In this document: positions 1 through 7,607 of the stretch, in pieces | Position numbering within the stretch: position 1 is the first letter of the stretch | How the letters are laid out: the number at the start of each line of letters is the position of its first letter | NCBI GenBank assembly: GCA_030602265.1 | Contig: JAUWAB010000015.1 | Span: 1 to 64,000, forward strand | Length of the DNA stretch: 64,000 bases | Direction: 5' to 3' | Source: Prolixibacteraceae bacterium | GTDB taxonomy: Bacteria; Bacteroidota; Bacteroidia; Bacteroidales; Prolixibacteraceae | Notes under the pieces: model-generated | The model's database searches: none | What the model was told of the DNA's origin: nothing | The model's input: only the letters and a program-made list of their open reading frames with translations | Program-made: the position numbers and the translations under genes

Positions 1-1049
1 TGAATCCGGATACTCCCGGGAGGTTTTATCCCGCTGACTTCAGCCAGCTGGAAAAAGTATTCCGGTGTGAAAAACCGGACCGGCCGGTACTTTTTGAGTA
101 TTTTACCAATGCCCACCTGATTTCATTAGTAAACGGAAGGCCTTTCTCCGGAAATGAGCAGCCTGAAGCACAAATCAGGGAAATTATCCGGTTTTTCCAC
201 TCCACCGGTTTTGACCATGCAACCATTCCCGCAAGATATTTCACTGATTTCGGCTTTCAAACCGGAACCGTTACCCGGAAGTCGACCGTTTCCCTGAATG
301 AGCCGGCGCTCATTACCGACAGGCAATCCTTCGACACATACCCCTGGCCCGATCCCGGCCGGATTAACACGCGGATGCTCGACAACCTGGCCGGAGAAGT
401 GCCGGAGGGGATGAAACTTATTGTTGCCGGCCCCGGCGGACTCCTCGAAAATGTGATAAACCTCGTTGGCTTTGAAAGGCTGTGTTTTATGATCCTGGAA
501 GATGAAGAGCTGGCATCCGACATCTTTGAGGCTGTAGGTTCACGTCTCTGCAGCTTTTATGAGGTATGCTCACGCCCTGAGACAGTTGGTGCCCTCATTG
601 TCAACGACGACTGGGGATTCAAAACCCAGACCATGCTGTCACCCGATATGCTGCGCCGCCTGGTTTTCCCATGGACAGCCAGGATGACCGGGGCCATACA
701 CCGGAACGGCAGGTATGCCATCCTCCATTCCTGCGGAAATACCCGTGAAATCATGGAGGACATTATTAATGATCTGCGGTTCGATGCAAAGCATTCCTTT
801 GAAGATACCATTCTACCCGTTGAAGATGCCTACAGGCAGCTTCATCCCCGGATCAGCATATTGGGGGGAATCGATATGGACCTGTTAGCCAGGGGAAAAC
901 CGGAAAAGATTTCTGAAAGATGTCTGAACATACTGAAGATGACCGGTTCCAAAGGCTATGCCCTGGGATCAGGAAACAGTATTCCGGAGTATATTCCCCC
1001 GGAAAATTTTTTCGCAATGACAAGCGTTGTGGGTAAATATGAGGATTAA
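1..1049 (+). CDS. URO-D superfamily protein (uroporphyrinogen decarboxylase / cobamide methyltransferase-like), 5' end at window edge
   Basis: The frame is open from the left edge. The first two bases are TG, so the first codon could itself be the start (ATG, GTG or TTG), in which case almost the whole protein of about 349 residues is present. The sequence has the URO-D family layout: an early EKPDRPVLFE-type segment, a central NDDWGFKTQT segment, an HSCG motif, and a C-terminal GSGNSIPEY...PPEN block. In methylcobamide:CoM methyltransferases of this superfamily the His and Cys of HxCG and a later Cys bind zinc; here the later site reads GSGN, so that Cys is missing. Housekeeping HemE lacks the HSCG motif, so this is probably not haem synthesis but a methyl transfer or unknown reaction. 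It converges on the response regulator gene with only 8 bp between stops. Confidence 0.75.
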   Translation, partial: NPDTPGRFYPADFSQLEKVFRCEKPDRPVLFEYFTNAHLISLVNGRPFSGNEQPEAQIREIIRFFHSTGFDHATIPARYFTDFGFQTGTVTRKSTVSLNEPALITDRQSFDTYPWPDPGRINTRMLDNLAGEVPEGMKLIVAGPGGLLENVINLVGFERLCFMILEDEELASDIFEAVGSRLCSFYEVCSRPETVGALIVNDDWGFKTQTMLSPDMLRRLVFPWTARMTGAIHRNGRYAILHSCGNTREIMEDIINDLRFDAKHSFEDTILPVEDAYRQLHPRISILGGIDMDLLARGKPEKISERCLNILKMTGSKGYALGSGNSIPEYIPPENFFAMTSVVGKYED

Positions 1050-1057
1050 GGCTTTTT

Positions 1058-1750
1058 TCAGGAACAGGAAAGGATAAAACCCACCTTGGGGATATTTTCG
1101 ATCCTGACAGAGGGATCATCAGCAAAATATTTCCGGAGTTTGGATATAAATACATCCAGGCTTCGCCCTGCAAAATAGTCGTTTTCACCCCAGATGGCAG
1201 TGAGGATCTGTTCCCGCTTCACAATATTATTCCTCGATGAACAGAGCAGGTGCAATACATCCGCTTCACGACTGGTAAGCCGCCGCACCTCATCCCCTAA
1301 TTTCAGGGCCTGATTACTGAAATCAAATTCGTACCGGCCAACCCGGAACCGGTATCCGCATGAAGCTTCCGCCAGGTCGGTCCGGTTCATTACGGCCTTG
1401 ATCCTGCACAAAAGTTCATCTTCATCGAAGGGTTTGGTAATGTAATCGTCTGCACCCAGGTCATAGCCCTTAAGCTTGTCGGTTTTCATAGACCTGGCTG
1501 TCAGAAATATCACCGGAATACCGGGGTTTATGGCCTTAACGCTCTTCGCCAGGTTGAAACCATCCAGCTTGGGCAGCATCACATCGAAAATGCAGAAATT
1601 GAATGCGCCTGCCTTAAAACCTTTCAGGGCAGATTCACCATCCCTGTACAATTTCACCTGATATCCCTGGCTTTCAAGAAATTCTACCAGAAGAAACCCG
1701 AGGTTCAGATCATCCTCAGCTAATATAATATTTACTTTAGTTTCATTCAT
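1058..1750 (-). CDS. rprY: OmpR-family response regulator, RprY-like
   Basis: A 230-residue response regulator. The receiver domain covers about residues 7-120, with the acidic pocket E12/D13/D14, the phosphoacceptor D56 in CIFDVMLP, T84 and K106 (TKPF). A winged-helix DNA-binding domain follows from about 135 to 228, ending in the typical recognition helix and wing (RSLDVFISKLRKYF, then KVGFIL). It lies 80 bp downstream of the histidine kinase gene on the same strand and is presumably its partner. The segment NDYFAGRSLDVFISKLRK closely resembles Bacteroides fragilis RprY as I recall it, so the symbol is by resemblance. The target genes cannot be read from the sequence; the divergent small secreted protein gene beyond the kinase is one candidate. 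Confidence 0.85.
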   Translation of the reverse strand: MNETKVNIILAEDDLNLGFLLVEFLESQGYQVKLYRDGESALKGFKAGAFNFCIFDVMLPKLDGFNLAKSVKAINPGIPVIFLTARSMKTDKLKGYDLGADDYITKPFDEDELLCRIKAVMNRTDLAEASCGYRFRVGRYEFDFSNQALKLGDEVRRLTSREADVLHLLCSSRNNIVKREQILTAIWGENDYFAGRSLDVFISKLRKYFADDPSVRIENIPKVGFILSCS

Positions 1751-1830
1751 ATGTATAAATTGTCTTGTATTTTAGTGGTCGGATGTCTCATTTCATGATC
1801 ATTCATTGATGCAAGTCCAAATATGCCCTA

Positions 1831-3096
1831 TTATACTTCAGCCGGAAATATCAGGGTAAACCGGCTGCCCTTGCCCGGTTCACTGGACAGGAGCACCTTC
1901 CCCTTGTGTGCGCCGGCAACACTTTTTACATACGAAAGCCCGATACCGAAACCCTTTATGTTATGGATATCTCCTGTCGGAACCCTGTAATACTTGTCGA
2001 AAATAAATTTATGGTATTTCTGTGGAATGCCGATTCCCTGATCCTCAACATCCAGATACACATCATGGCCCCGGTTGTAAGTCCTGAGGGCAATAACCGG
2101 AGCTCCGGATGAGTATTTCACAGCATTGGTCAGCAGGTTTACGATAGCATTGGTAACATGCATCTTGTCCGCAAATATATTGTCTTCAGTGGCCTTCAGC
2201 TCAACCTCCAGCTTTCCTCCTTTGTCCTCAACCAGCAAATGGATGGTCTGGGCGGCATCGTTGACCAATTCGTTCAATCCCACAAGCACTTTGCTGTATT
2301 CAAACTCATCCCATTCGATGGCGGCAAGATCCAATAAACCTTCCACCTGCCTCTGCAGCTTCTGGTTTTCCTTGAATATCAGTCCGGCATACTCCTGTAG
2401 CTTTTCCGGCTGATCGTTAAACCGTCCCTTACGTATTAAGTTAGAGGCAAGGGCAATCGATGACATGGGCGTTTTAAACTCATGCGTTACATTGTTTATC
2501 AATTCCCTGATATTTTCAACCAACTGAAGTTCATTTCGATACAGCCTTACCAATTGGATAATCGAAATAAAAATCATAATAATCAGAACAATCGATGATC
2601 CCAGCATCGTAAGGGCTTCACGCGATAGAAAGTGGCTTCTTCCGGGGGTTCTCACCACCAGTTCATATCCGTTTGCCTGCATGACGTCGCGGAGGCTTTG
2701 GGTATAATATACTGCCCGGTGGATATTTCCGAAAAGACCGCTGCTCAGGGTATCGGTATTATCCCTGGTGATGAAAAGGTCATAATCCAGCTTAATATTG
2801 TAAACTGCCAGCTCGGCATCGATAGAAGCATGGATTTTATCCCAGATTCCGTGGGAAAGAAGCTGCTCGTCAAGCTGGGTAGTATCACACCGCATGCAGT
2901 CCCTCATCACATTGCACACGTACTGATCGCTGTTCAGTCCGGCGATGGTCTTGTCTAAAGCCAGATTTACGCTGTTCTGAAACACTTTCTCCTGAAAACG
3001 GATGGAATAAACCATCCAGCGGACCTGAAAAAACATCAGGACCACCAGCAGGATGAGGGTTACCCATACGATATATTTACGGACGGATTTTTGCAT
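1831..3096 (-). CDS. rprX: Membrane sensor histidine kinase, RprX-like
   Basis: A 421-residue sensor kinase. TM1 (about 8-30) and TM2 (about 164-186) bracket a periplasmic sensor region of some 130 residues that carries three cysteines (C61, C67, C70). The dimerisation and phosphoacceptor helix has H205 in NNVTHEFKTPMSS. The ATPase domain shows the N box (NAIVNLLTNAVKYS), G1 (DVEDQGIGIP), the F box (FDKYYRVP) and G2 (GFGIGLSYVK). There is no HAMP domain. It is the first gene of a two-gene unit with the response regulator. A -7-like element (TAATTTTG on the minus strand) ends only 4 nt before the ATG, suggesting a leaderless or nearly leaderless mRNA. The signal sensed is unknown; the cysteine cluster could respond to redox state or metals, which is inference. 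Confidence 0.87.
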   Translation of the reverse strand: MQKSVRKYIVWVTLILLVVLMFFQVRWMVYSIRFQEKVFQNSVNLALDKTIAGLNSDQYVCNVMRDCMRCDTTQLDEQLLSHGIWDKIHASIDAELAVYNIKLDYDLFITRDNTDTLSSGLFGNIHRAVYYTQSLRDVMQANGYELVVRTPGRSHFLSREALTMLGSSIVLIIMIFISIIQLVRLYRNELQLVENIRELINNVTHEFKTPMSSIALASNLIRKGRFNDQPEKLQEYAGLIFKENQKLQRQVEGLLDLAAIEWDEFEYSKVLVGLNELVNDAAQTIHLLVEDKGGKLEVELKATEDNIFADKMHVTNAIVNLLTNAVKYSSGAPVIALRTYNRGHDVYLDVEDQGIGIPQKYHKFIFDKYYRVPTGDIHNIKGFGIGLSYVKSVAGAHKGKVLLSSEPGKGSRFTLIFPAEV

Positions 3097-3100
3097 GCGC

Positions 3101-3108
3101 CAAAATTA
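3101..3108 (-). promoter_or_regulatory. Candidate -7 element for the histidine kinase gene
   Basis: The minus strand reads TAATTTTG, an exact match to the Bacteroidetes TAnnTTTG -7 element, 4 nt before the ATG at 3096. No convincing -33 TTTG lies about 19 nt upstream. Initiation 5-6 nt past the element would fall at the start codon. Confidence 0.4.
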
Positions 3109-3184
3109 ACCAAATAAAATACCTCGAAGTCTACTTTAACATCCTGTTAACATCGCAATAACACTTATTTAGAATCATTCCAGA

Positions 3185-3192
3185 TATATTTG
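3185..3192 (+). promoter_or_regulatory. Candidate -7 element for the Lys/Ala/Cys-rich secreted protein gene
   Basis: TATATTTG, an exact TAnnTTTG match, 32 nt before the ATG at 3225. The upstream -33 region has only a weak TTA-type match. Confidence 0.45.
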
Positions 3193-3224
3193 TTGCATAA
3201 GTTAATCATTAAAATTGAACAATC

Positions 3225-3515
3225 ATGAAAAAATTATTTTTAGTATTAGCAGTAGTAGCCGTTTATGCGTTTTCCGTAACCGCCGCCAGTGCAAGTGTAG
3301 TCATTTCTGAAAAAGCTCAGGTAACCATCGTTGCCGATGACAATACCACTCCGGAAACTGAAAAAGATGCAAAAAAAGCTACCAAAACTGAAGCCAAAAA
3401 AGCTGATGTGAAGAAAGCTGAAGCCAAAGGCCAGGCTTGCGGTGAAGCCAAAACTGAAGCAAAAGAAGGTTGTGGTACTGCAGAAAAGAAAGCTTGTTGC
3501 GGTGAAAAGAAATAA
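3225..3515 (+). CDS. Small secreted Lys/Ala/Glu-rich protein with four C-terminal cysteines, function unknown
   Basis: A 96-residue protein I do not recognise. It begins with a clear Sec signal peptide (MKKLFLVLAVVAVYAF..., likely cleaved near ASA at about 22-24). After a short acidic segment comes a low-complexity run of KxEAK/KKA repeats (about 46-81), then a cysteine-containing tail with C72, C83 and the adjacent pair C91-C92, each followed by Gly or near it. The gene has its own -7 promoter match and a strong terminator, so it is monocistronic and probably well expressed. It is divergent from the two-component pair. Metal binding or disulfide cross-linking through the cysteines is possible but unproven; a lysine-rich envelope-associated role is also possible. 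Confidence 0.7.
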   Translation: MKKLFLVLAVVAVYAFSVTAASASVVISEKAQVTIVADDNTTPETEKDAKKATKTEAKKADVKKAEAKGQACGEAKTEAKEGCGTAEKKACCGEKK

Positions 3516-3540
3516 GCGAGTAATTATTAAATAGTGTTTA

Positions 3541-3575
3541 ATAAGGCATCCGGGATCGGGTGCCTTATTTTTTTA
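3541..3575 (+). terminator. Rho-independent terminator after the small secreted protein gene
   Basis: The 8-bp arms ATAAGGCA (3541-3548) and TGCCTTAT (3561-3568) form a perfect stem with further G/C pairing inside, followed at once by a run of T. It ends 62 nt before the hydF start codon, so hydF needs its own promoter or read-through. Confidence 0.85.
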
Positions 3576-3637
3576 TTTGCACCGGTGCTTGTTTAATCGC
3601 CGGGCAATGTTTACATTTCAGGCATAAACAGAATCTT

Positions 3638-4867
3638 ATGAAGTCACCAAAATCCTTCCGGTTGCATATCGGCATATTCGGACGGCGCAATGCCGGTAAG
3701 TCGAGTCTTCTGAACGCTCTGACCAATCAGGAGGTCTCCATAGTTTCCGAAATTGCCGGAACAACCACCGATCCGGTGGAAAAGCCTATGGAGTTGCTTC
3801 CCCTTGGACCGGTACTCTTTATCGATACGGCCGGGATTGATGATACCGGGATGTTGGGTGAAAAACGGGTAAGCAAAACATTTGCTGTTTTCGACCGCAC
3901 AGATTTGGGCATAATTGTGACCAATTTTTCGGAATGGGGCAGCTTTGAAGAGACCATCATGGAGGAATTCCGGAAAAGGGAAATCCCCTTTATGGTGGTA
4001 TTCAACAAAACAGATCTATATCCTGAAAATCTGGATATTACAACGCAATTAGACAGCGTTGAGATTGGCTATGTATTAACCAGGGCCGACATCCGACTAG
4101 GAATTGAACAGCTCAGGCAGATGCTGCTAAACAATGCCCCCGCCGATTTTATCAACCGACAGTCGATACTATCAGATCTGACAGGCCCTGGAGAAATGGC
4201 CATCCTGGTGGTGCCCATCGACAAGGAAGCTCCCAAAGGCCGGCTGATACTGCCTCAGGTTCAAAGCATCCGCGATTTGCTCGACGGTGATGCCTTCTGT
4301 ATGGTAGTGAAAGAAAGGGAACTGAAAGAGGCCCTGGGAAGGCTGAACAGACCCCCGAAACTGGTGGTTACCGACTCCCAGGCTTTCCTGAAGGTGAATG
4401 CCGACACCCCACCGGGTATTCCGCTGACTTCCTTTTCCATTCTTTTTGCGCGGTTTCAGGCCGACCTGACCGAAATGGTCCGCGGCGCCATGGCCATCGA
4501 CCGGCTTAAGCCTGGTGATAAAATCCTTATTGCGGAAGCGTGTACCCATCACCCTATCGGAGAGGATATCGGATCAGTAAAAATTCCGCGCTGGCTCACC
4601 CAATATGTGGGCGGAAAACTGCAGATCGACAATATGCATGGCCGGGATTTCCCCTCGAATATTTCTGAATACAAACTGATTATTCACTGCGGGGCCTGTA
4701 TGTGGAACCGGCGCGAAATGCTGTCTCGGATCATGAAAGCCCGACAGGCCGGAGTGCCCATAACCAACTACGGACTTACCATTGCCTACTCGCTGGGGAT
4801 TTTTGAACGGGCTCTGGAACCGTTTCCGGCAGCATTACAGGTATATCAGCAGGAGAGAGGAAAATAA
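3638..4867 (+). CDS. hydF: [FeFe]-hydrogenase H-cluster maturation GTPase HydF
   Basis: HydF is the scaffold on which the 2Fe subcluster made by HydE and HydG is assembled before transfer to apo-[FeFe]-hydrogenase. The 409-residue protein has an N-terminal GTPase domain: P-loop GRRNAGKS (15-22), G2 TTT (42-44), G3 DTAG (63-66) and G4 NKTD. The C-terminal cluster-binding motif CxH...HCxxC is intact: C302-T-H304, then HCGAC at 350-354 with C351 and C354. I chose the ATG at 3638 because the GTPase fold starts there; an in-frame ATG at 3560 would add 26 residues and start inside the preceding terminator. No hydE, hydG or hydrogenase gene is within the window. The presence of hydF implies H2 metabolism. 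Confidence 0.95.
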   Translation: MKSPKSFRLHIGIFGRRNAGKSSLLNALTNQEVSIVSEIAGTTTDPVEKPMELLPLGPVLFIDTAGIDDTGMLGEKRVSKTFAVFDRTDLGIIVTNFSEWGSFEETIMEEFRKREIPFMVVFNKTDLYPENLDITTQLDSVEIGYVLTRADIRLGIEQLRQMLLNNAPADFINRQSILSDLTGPGEMAILVVPIDKEAPKGRLILPQVQSIRDLLDGDAFCMVVKERELKEALGRLNRPPKLVVTDSQAFLKVNADTPPGIPLTSFSILFARFQADLTEMVRGAMAIDRLKPGDKILIAEACTHHPIGEDIGSVKIPRWLTQYVGGKLQIDNMHGRDFPSNISEYKLIIHCGACMWNRREMLSRIMKARQAGVPITNYGLTIAYSLGIFERALEPFPAALQVYQQERGK

Positions 4868-4940
4868 TTCAGGGATCAGGTCTCTCAAGAGACAATTTTT
4901 TCAGAAAAAAAAGACAGAAGACATTAGACAGCAGACCGTT

Positions 4941-4979
4941 GACATTAGACATTAGACATTAGACATTAGACATTAGACA
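4941..4979. repeat. 7-bp tandem repeat (GACATTA), 5.6 copies
   Basis: Five perfect head-to-tail copies of GACATTA plus GACA. Degenerate copies occur just upstream (from about 4919). It lies 74 bp after the hydF stop codon and is non-coding. Confidence 0.9.
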
Positions 4980-4982
4980 AAA

Positions 4983-5008
4983 GAAAGAAGAAAGAAGAAA
5001 GAAGAAAG
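4983..5008. repeat. 7-bp tandem repeat (GAAAGAA), 3.7 copies
   Basis: A purine-only tandem array directly after the GACATTA array and with the same 7-bp period. It may have arisen by slippage. Non-coding. Confidence 0.85.
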
Positions 5009-5035
5009 TATAGCTATAACAGGTTACGACTTTGG

Positions 5036-5280
5036 CTCTGCGAGAGATGATTTTCTCGCGCAGGGAACGCAGAGAAAACGCAGAGAAAAATCTATTAAAT
5101 CCCCCTATATAAACTATTTAAATAAATCTCTGCGAGTCTCCGCGGGCTCTGCGTGAGATTATTTTCTCGCGCAGGGAACGCAGAGGAAACGCAAAGAAAA
5201 ATCCAATAATTCCCTTAATAACAACTATTTAAATAAATCTCTGCGAGTCTCCGCGGGCACTGCGAGAAATCTTTGCGGCC
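5036..5280. repeat. Direct repeat array, 111-bp unit, two full copies plus a partial third
   Basis: Units start at 5036, 5147 and 5258 (period 111 bp). Each begins (C)TCTGCG(A/T)GAGAT-like, contains TTTTCTCGCGCAGGGAACGCAGAG, an AT-rich middle (ACTATTTAAATAAA) and ends in TCTCTGCGAGTCTCCGCGGG. Arms CTCTGCG and CGCAGAG within a unit are complementary, so each unit can fold into hairpins. There is no open frame through the array. Interspersed CTCTGCG/CGCAGAG repeats of this type are, as I recall, found in intergenic DNA of many Bacteroidetes and other anaerobes; their role is not established. Confidence 0.85.
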
Positions 5281-5339
5281 TCTTTACATACATAGCACCA
5301 CCCAAGATTTCTTATTCTTTCGTAACTTTAAACAAAAAA

Positions 5340-6347
5340 ATGCACGAGGCACGCTATTACACCCAAAAGTCGGGGAACAAAACCCGCTGCCTGCTTTGTC
5401 CGCACAACTGCCTGATCGCGGACGAAAAAGCCGGCATCTGCCGCGTGCGCATCAACCACGGAGGCGTTCTCTATTCCGGGGTATACGGAGAAGTCGCTGC
5501 CCTCCATGCCGATCCCATCGAGAAAAAACCCCTCTACCATTTTTACCCCGGATCGAAAATCCTTTCCATTGGAACGGCAGGCTGCAATCTGCGATGCGAA
5601 TTCTGCCAGAACTACAACCTCTCGCAATTTGAACCGTGTCATTCATCCCGGACCAGAAAAATTACCCCGCAGCAACTGGTTCATCTTGCCCTTGAAGACA
5701 ACGAAAACATTGGGATCGCATACACCTATAATGAACCCACCGTATTCTTTGAGATGATGACCGATACCGCCAGATTGGTCAGAGAATCAGGACTGAAAAA
5801 TGTGGTGGTAAGTAACGGTTTTATTAACCCCGAACCGTTGAAGGAACTCCTGGAAACCACCGATGCCTTCAACATAGATTTGAAAGCTTTTAACGATTTT
5901 TTTTATAAAAAGGTTACAGGCGGAAGACTTGTTCCGGTTATGGATTCGCTGAAAATGATCCATCAGGCAGGCAGGCACCTGGAGATTACCCTGCTGCTTA
6001 TTCCCGGACTGAACGATTCTCCGGAAGAATTCGAAAGGATGTTAGAGTGGATCGCCGGACAACTATCACCGGATATCCCCCTTCATCTTACCAGGTACTT
6101 TCCGGCCTGGAAAATGGACCGGCCTCCCACCCCACTCCATACCCTGCATCAATTTACAGAAATGGCCGGATCAAAGCTCAACTTTGTTTATACCGGGAAT
6201 GTAACCGGCAACCTGTATTCATCTACCTTTTGTCCTGACTGCCAACAACTATTGATCGAGCGGCAGGGATACGGCTGCAAGATTAAAGGCCTTTCAAAAG
6301 ACAATAAATGTTCCGGATGCGGATATCCCATCCCCTTAGTCCAATAA
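5340..6347 (+). CDS. AmmeMemoRadiSam-type radical SAM protein (pyruvate formate-lyase activase-like)
   Basis: A 335-residue radical SAM enzyme. The N-terminal part has a cysteine-rich CxxC segment (CLLCPHNC, then GICRVR) typical of this subfamily. The radical SAM [4Fe-4S] motif is CNLRCEFC, preceded by GTAGCN. A TIM-barrel core with YNEP and NIDLKAF segments follows, and the C-terminus has two further Cys pairs (CPDC and CSGCGY), likely for an auxiliary iron or zinc site. The family is named for genomic partnership with AMMECR1 and Memo domains; neither gene is next to it here, so it stands alone. Substrate unknown. It is followed after 39 bp by the tocopherol cyclase-like gene and could be co-transcribed with it. 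Confidence 0.88.
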   Translation: MHEARYYTQKSGNKTRCLLCPHNCLIADEKAGICRVRINHGGVLYSGVYGEVAALHADPIEKKPLYHFYPGSKILSIGTAGCNLRCEFCQNYNLSQFEPCHSSRTRKITPQQLVHLALEDNENIGIAYTYNEPTVFFEMMTDTARLVRESGLKNVVVSNGFINPEPLKELLETTDAFNIDLKAFNDFFYKKVTGGRLVPVMDSLKMIHQAGRHLEITLLLIPGLNDSPEEFERMLEWIAGQLSPDIPLHLTRYFPAWKMDRPPTPLHTLHQFTEMAGSKLNFVYTGNVTGNLYSSTFCPDCQQLLIERQGYGCKIKGLSKDNKCSGCGYPIPLVQ

Positions 6348-6386
6348 TCAGTTCATATTTATTAGATTTACAGCTAAAAGAACATT

Positions 6387-7346
6387 ATGCGACTCTTCAG
6401 ACCTCATGTTTTTCAGGGAAATCTAAACAGCAAAAGTTACTTCGAAGGCTGGTACTTCAAACAGGTTACAGCAGACCGGGAGAATGTCTGGTCCTTTATT
6501 CCCGGAATATCATTGACCCCGTCTGCAAAAACCGCCTTCATTCAGGTTATTGACGGCATTTCAGGGTCGACGGCATGGTTTGATTATCCCCTGGAAACCT
6601 TTCAGTATGATCCTGAATCCATGAAAGTTAAAGTTGGAAATTCATGGTTTACGGAAAACGGAATCCACCTCGACATCCAACAAAACGGCCACACCTTTTC
6701 AGGTGAACTTACGTTTGATCAGCGCGTCGGCTTTCCGTCCACGCTCTTCTCACCCGGTATTATGGGCTGGTATTCGTTTGTCCCGTTCATGGAATGTAAA
6801 CACGGGATTGTGTCGGTTAACCATTCCCTCCGGGGAAGCCTGAACCTCAACGGCCGCGAAACTGACTTTTCGGGTGGAAAAGGTTATATCGAAAAAGACT
6901 GGGGTACCTCTTTCCCGGAATCATGGATATGGATCCACAGCAACCATTTTGACGAACCCGGTGCCTCATTCATGTTTTCGGTGGCCAAAATCCCCTGGTT
7001 AGGCAGCTACTTTATCGGGCACATCAGTTATCTCTACGCTGGAGGAGAGTTCTACCGGTTTGCAACCTACAATGGCTCAAAAATCAAAAAGCTTACCTGG
7101 ACAGAAAACCTGCTCACGCTGTTGGTTGAGGGACGCAGACATTTACTGGAAGTTACCGTCACACCCAATAAGGGAGGCCACCTGAAAGCGCCCGTTTCAG
7201 GAGAAATGTCCAGGATTATTAAAGAAAGTATTGATTCGACCGTTTCCCTGAAACTTTCCGGGAAAGACGGCGGGGTAATCTTTGAAGACACCGGACAAAG
7301 AGCAGGTTTTGAGATCATTGAAAAGATTGTCGCTTATTTCAATTGA
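6387..7346 (+). CDS. Tocopherol cyclase-like domain protein
   Basis: A 319-residue protein of the family related to plant tocopherol cyclase (VTE1). Visible family hallmarks are an N-terminal SYFEGWYFKQV block, an IPGIS segment, MGWYSFVPFMEC in the middle, and the conserved GYIEKDWGTSFPESWIWIHSN block. No signal peptide or membrane helix is apparent. In plants the enzyme closes the chromanol ring of tocopherols; bacterial homologues such as this are widespread but their substrate is unknown, and an anaerobe is not expected to make tocopherol. The gene follows the radical SAM gene on the same strand (39-bp gap), hinting at a shared pathway, but that is inference only. Confidence 0.85.
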   Translation: MRLFRPHVFQGNLNSKSYFEGWYFKQVTADRENVWSFIPGISLTPSAKTAFIQVIDGISGSTAWFDYPLETFQYDPESMKVKVGNSWFTENGIHLDIQQNGHTFSGELTFDQRVGFPSTLFSPGIMGWYSFVPFMECKHGIVSVNHSLRGSLNLNGRETDFSGGKGYIEKDWGTSFPESWIWIHSNHFDEPGASFMFSVAKIPWLGSYFIGHISYLYAGGEFYRFATYNGSKIKKLTWTENLLTLLVEGRRHLLEVTVTPNKGGHLKAPVSGEMSRIIKESIDSTVSLKLSGKDGGVIFEDTGQRAGFEIIEKIVAYFN

Positions 7347-7482
7347 CCGGTCTTTCATCACCCGGGGTTACAAGCAATTTAATCGGAAAATAATCCACAG
7401 ATTCGCAGCGTATTGCGGTTCCTTCAAAGGGCCCCGTTTCCGGATAAAAAATTAACAGTGCATAATTAATCCGCACCATTAT

Positions 7483-7512
7483 TTTGTAATGAATTAATAT
7501 GCAGTAACTTTA
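7483..7512 (+). promoter_or_regulatory. Candidate promoter for the DEAD-box helicase gene
   Basis: TTTG (7483-7486), an 18-nt spacer, then TAACTTTA (7505-7512), one base off the TAnnTTTG consensus. This leaves a leader of about 90 nt before the ATG at 7608. Confidence 0.45.
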
Positions 7513-7607
7513 CGCCGGAAACAGAAGGCATTCCGGCAATCCGGATTTACCAGCCTTAAATGCTGTTCCGCAACCATATTTGTACACGTTTTTTATTTGT
7601 TTTTTAC

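Larger units (their letters stand above)
4868..5339. other. Repeat-rich intergenic region between hydF and the radical SAM gene
   Basis: A 472-bp spacer with no plausible gene. From left to right it holds a short AT-rich segment, the two 7-bp arrays and the 111-bp direct repeats. A weak -7-like TAACTTTA sits at 5323-5330, 9 nt before the next start codon. Confidence 0.8.

Noticed and set aside
3560-3637. Upstream in-frame start for HydF
   Set aside because: It begins inside the terminator hairpin of the preceding gene and adds residues without counterpart in HydF.
4941-5280. Possible CRISPR array
   Set aside because: The short arrays are contiguous 7-bp repeats without spacers and the 111-bp units are direct repeats with a conserved interior; no cas gene is nearby.
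7347-7607. A tRNA or small RNA gene before the DEAD-box helicase
   Set aside because: No cloverleaf or strong hairpin can be drawn; only a promoter-like pair is visible.
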